Source: Quillaja saponaria (Eukaryota > Streptophyta > Magnoliopsida > Fabales > Quillajaceae). Taken from it: a DNA stretch of 64,000 nt. The stretch covers positions 3,348,001-3,412,000 of the forward strand of contig CM055615.1 of NCBI GenBank assembly GCA_029379385.1, read 5' to 3'. Made by a program: the position numbers and the translations under genes. Positions 63,601-64,000 of this stretch are shown here, piece after piece (position 1 is the first letter of the stretch; every line of letters begins with the position of its first letter). Under the pieces are notes generated by a model. That model was not told the DNA's origin, did no database searches, and saw only the letters and a list, made by a program, of their open reading frames with translations.

Positions 63601-64000
63601 TATATATTGAGTCTTCTGCAATAAGAGAAATATACTGAAATACAAAAACGTACGTGTTACTACATCTTTCAAGTGCTTTCTCCGTGTCAACCAATGAACG
63701 TACATGCAAAAAACTGAAAGACCATTTGATTCCTCAAAAACTAGTTTAGAGAGTCCCTTTAGTTTCCAGTCTTATGATATAAATTAAGAAAAATCTTTAT
63801 GTACATTGTACAACATACAGATTAAAGTTGAACAATGACATGCACAAGCACAATTCCATCTGGAAGGTACACTGCAAATCTGCAATCATTTTGTACTCAC
63901 TCTCCAACATAAATTTACCAAGCAGGCTATAACTATAAGAAATCTTATAGGAATGGATCCAATATATCATAGAAATAAGAAAACTCACAAGGCTACCAAA
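48640..64000 (-). CDS. UGT80A: UGT80A-type sterol 3-beta-glucosyltransferase, 3' half
   Basis: Sterol 3-beta-glucosyltransferases transfer glucose from UDP-glucose to the 3-OH of membrane sterols, at the plasma membrane or ER. Coding exons, in gene order: 63989-64000 (continues off the window), 56463-56565, 56293-56369, 49727-49774, 49480-49629 and 48640-48807 with TGA. All junctions have GT/AG sites and join in frame. The product reads FGSL, PVEEPKKMTQIIVEAL, TGQRGIINKGWGGLGD, then the donor-binding signature NVPHDWLF...VVHHGGAGTTAAGLKAA, and PFFGDQPFWGERVHDRGVGP, ending in CFGCS, as in UGT80A proteins. No stop or missing catalytic block is seen in 148 codons. The N-terminal half lies beyond the right edge. 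Introns of 6.5 and 7.4 kb are filled by transposable elements. The A-type assignment rests on the C-terminus. Confidence 0.93.
49775..51146 (-). other. UGT80A intron, unique part
   Basis: The first part of the 6518-bp intron (49775-56292), next to exon 49727-49774. It is AT-rich, with no element ends that I recognise. Plus-strand open frames (50332-50559, 50843-51028) show no domain. Confidence 0.5.
51147..52016 (-). repeat. Copia 3' LTR interrupted by a MITE
   Basis: On the minus strand the LTR begins at 52016 (AGTTGGAATAG, one base from TGTTGG), directly after a polypurine tract (complement of 'ccaccctcaaattg'), and ends ...CACCAACA at 51147. Removing the 549-bp MITE and one 8-bp duplication leaves about 313 bp. 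The inverted TGTTGG/CCAACA ends are typical of Ty1-copia LTRs. Confidence 0.65.
51254..51802. mobile_element. Non-autonomous hAT-type MITE, 549 bp, nested in an LTR
   Basis: The ends are TAGGGGTGTGCA and the complement of TAGGGGTGAGCA. The 8-bp flanks atggaaat (51246-51253) and atggaaaa (51803-51810) match at 7 of 8. It carries repeated 'ccgaacc'/'ggtttggttt' subterminal motifs. It inserted into a copia LTR that already sat in the UGT80A intron. Confidence 0.8.
52017..52560 (-). pseudogene. Ty1-copia 3' pol remnant (RNase H)
   Basis: The minus-strand frame 52157-52339 reads a clear copia RNase H block: AELVWLKHLLEEIGF, then CDNQVALHI and HERTKHVEVDC. Broken frames on either side read the DADW/RRST region upstream and 'FTKFLG...YNLY' before the polypurine tract downstream. 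The 5' part of the element is missing. Confidence 0.8.
52561..52870. other. Short unassigned segment in the UGT80A intron
   Basis: Somewhat GC-richer than its surroundings (for example near 52.60-52.73 kb). No open frame, repeat end or known motif is recognised. It may belong to the truncated copia or LINE on either side. Confidence 0.35.
52871..54360 (+). pseudogene. RTE-like LINE fragment, 5'-truncated
   Basis: Plus-strand frames read a non-LTR reverse transcriptase: 'KNDKAMGPDDI' near 52.90 kb, FIDLEKVYD near 53.29 kb, a GVHQGSSISPYLFALVMDEL block near 53.46 kb, and a catalytic motif that reads FTND instead of FADD at 53561-53572. The longest open piece is 53216-53650. Downstream, broken frames carry the 'RWMTGHTRKD'-like and 'RGRPK' blocks typical of the C-terminal end of RTE-type plant LINEs. 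The start codon, endonuclease and a clean tail are missing. It is an inactive fragment inside an intron. Confidence 0.8.
54430..54990 (+). pseudogene. hAT transposase N-terminal fragment (BED zinc finger)
   Basis: Broken plus-strand frames read a BED-type finger: 'KVKYKYCSKIGTGEIFQFKHH', where the first metal cysteine is Y. They continue with an 'REDTMTCVSVPDNVKDKMR' segment and later an 'FNCVKNPKFAKMLEAIGKYD' segment, both characteristic of plant hAT transposases. The catalytic and dimerisation regions are missing because copia sequence begins at about 55.04 kb. Confidence 0.7.
55035..56050 (+). pseudogene. Ty1-copia integrase/linker fragment
   Basis: In broken frames the segment reads the end of a copia integrase core: 'FHKIICTQFNAK', 'GIIHQNSYVNTP', then HLLEVARLLMFTMNVPKTYWG near 55.25-55.31 kb. 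The post-integrase region follows, with a 'LDPKTLK' block at 55.48 kb and an acidic, low-complexity linker. No reverse transcriptase follows, and no LTR is seen on either side. It joins the hAT fragment directly. Confidence 0.75.
56566..58720 (-). other. UGT80A intron, part left of the copia insertion
   Basis: Part of the 7423-bp intron 56566-63988. Mostly unique-looking AT-rich sequence with no element ends that I can define. The open frames here show no domain. Its last five bases, tcttt, are the left copy of the copia target duplication. Confidence 0.55.
58721..58970 (+). repeat. 5' LTR of the copia element
   Basis: It starts TGTTGTTAG and ends ACTACA, with a TATATA-like promoter motif in 'gctgtatatattgag' near 58.90 kb. 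It differs from the 3' LTR at 58785, near 58895 and at 58956. Confidence 0.95.
58971..58982 (+). other. tRNA-iMet primer-binding site of the copia element
   Basis: An exact TGGTATCAGAGC with no gap after the 5' LTR. Confidence 0.9.
59060..60318 (+). pseudogene. Copia GAG and protease region, broken
   Basis: The GAG frame starts at ATG 59060 (MEESARSNQ) and reads the UBN2-type GAG core ('LNDHNYIQWSQSVRMF', later 'AKENYSN'). In-frame stops fall near 59.48 and 59.60 kb. The nucleocapsid zinc knuckle CDHCKKPGHTREKC is intact at 59828-59869. The aspartic protease signature DSGASDHM starts at 60140. A frame change at about 60.31 kb separates protease from integrase. The RNA-binding and protease motifs themselves look functional. 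Confidence 0.9.
60316..61962 (+). pseudogene. Copia integrase and linker, broken
   Basis: The frame from 60316 reads the pre-integrase domain (LWHLRLGHPS near 60.55 kb; the following zinc-binding pattern is damaged, with CETYMLSKHT where C..CQ..K usually stands). It then reads the catalytic core with D at SDVWGP (60.73 kb), D at RTDNGTEY (60.92 kb) and the E in the region near 61.03 kb, where a frame change occurs. A second piece (61198-61653) holds the post-catalytic region (KCIFLGYS) and an acidic linker ending at a stop, and a third piece runs 61693-61962. Confidence 0.85.
61963..63405 (+). pseudogene. Copia reverse transcriptase and RNase H, broken
   Basis: The reverse transcriptase begins after a stop at about 61.96 kb ('KEELDALEKNETW', 'GSKWVFTIK'). 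A second stop falls near 62.18 kb. The catalytic motif YVDD is intact at 62508-62519, followed by DLGELRYFLGMEI. RNase H reads TDAYWAGYPIDRRSTSGY near 63.00 kb. Near 63.10 kb a frame change accompanies loss of the usual SSAEAEYRA block after KKQTAVA. The final piece (CDNQSAICMAKD, HDRTKH) runs to the stop at 63403-63405, ten bases before the 3' LTR. Confidence 0.9.
63415..63664 (+). repeat. 3' LTR of the copia element
   Basis: Same length and ends as the 5' LTR. It is preceded by the polypurine tract 'gagggggggggg'-like run and followed by the target duplication tcttt. Confidence 0.95.
63670..63988 (-). other. UGT80A intron, part right of the copia insertion
   Basis: About 320 bp of unique intron between the copia target duplication and the donor site of the exon at 63989 (GTGAGT on the minus strand). 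It has no other feature. Confidence 0.6.

Larger units (their letters stand above)
58721..63664 (+). mobile_element. Young Ty1-copia retrotransposon, 4944 bp, coding-defective
   Basis: Two 250-bp LTRs (58721-58970 and 63415-63664) differ at only three positions, about 98.8% identical. The primer site TGGTATCAGAGC follows the 5' LTR immediately (58971-58982), and a G-rich polypurine tract (about 63404-63414) precedes the 3' LTR. A perfect 5-bp duplication, tcttt, flanks it (58716-58720 and 63665-63669). It reads opposite to UGT80A, inside one of its introns. Domain order GAG, protease, integrase, reverse transcriptase, RNase H is Ty1-copia. Stops and frameshifts throughout mean it cannot encode its own proteins. 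Confidence 0.95.

Noticed and set aside
1..64000. An undescribed multi-gene system (defence, biosynthetic cluster or similar)
   Set aside because: Apart from UGT80A and one broken zinc-finger gene, every recognisable coding signal belongs to transposable elements or the pararetrovirus, so no set of co-located functional genes is supported.

Overview
The window looks like AT-rich nuclear DNA of a flowering plant, probably a eudicot. It has a spliced plant sterol glucosyltransferase gene, a plant-type C2H2 zinc-finger gene with a QALGGH helix, Ty1-copia and Ty3-gypsy retrotransposons, hAT-type MITEs, an RTE-like LINE and a decayed endogenous pararetrovirus (Caulimoviridae). There are no bacterial operons, CRISPR arrays or convincing RNA genes. 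Nearly every open frame above 60 codons is either a piece of a transposable element or chance.

Layout. About 0.57-9.5 kb is one copy (A) of a duplicated module: a zinc-finger gene remnant on the minus strand, then a TATA promoter with a 31-nt first exon on the plus strand, then intron-like DNA full of tandem repeats. A hAT-type MITE sits at 6.2-6.8 kb. From 9.5 to 12.2 kb come a degenerate interstitial telomere-like array and another MITE. From 12.2 to 22.3 kb lies the pararetrovirus: a 1.2-unit plus-strand copy preceded head-to-head by an inverted partial copy. From 23.9 to 29.9 kb is an old LTR element (tRNA-iMet primer site) with other LTR-like pieces nested in it.

The second copy (B) of the module runs from about 29.9 to 44.0 kb. 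A 6.8-kb LTR element (32.0-38.8 kb) splits it, and copy A preserves the matching empty site. B also carries a small TRIM-like element (41.3-42.4 kb). A third copy (C, 44.0-46.35 kb) keeps only the first half of the module, including the most complete zinc-finger gene, which is itself frame-broken.

From 48.6 kb to the right edge the minus strand carries the 3' half of a UGT80A-type sterol 3-beta-glucosyltransferase gene. Its exons join in frame across the window. One 6.5-kb intron holds a copia remnant (its LTR interrupted by a MITE), an RTE-like LINE fragment, a hAT transposase fragment and a copia integrase fragment. The next intron holds a young but coding-defective 4.9-kb Ty1-copia element with 250-bp LTRs and a perfect 5-bp target duplication.

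The only gene here that looks functional is UGT80A, which would glucosylate membrane sterols. I see no evidence of a new multi-gene system. The unusual material is structural: the pararetroviral inverted repeat, the dated insertion in a duplicated module, nested elements inside a working gene, and several private tandem arrays. All similarity statements come from reading by eye; no alignment or database search was run.
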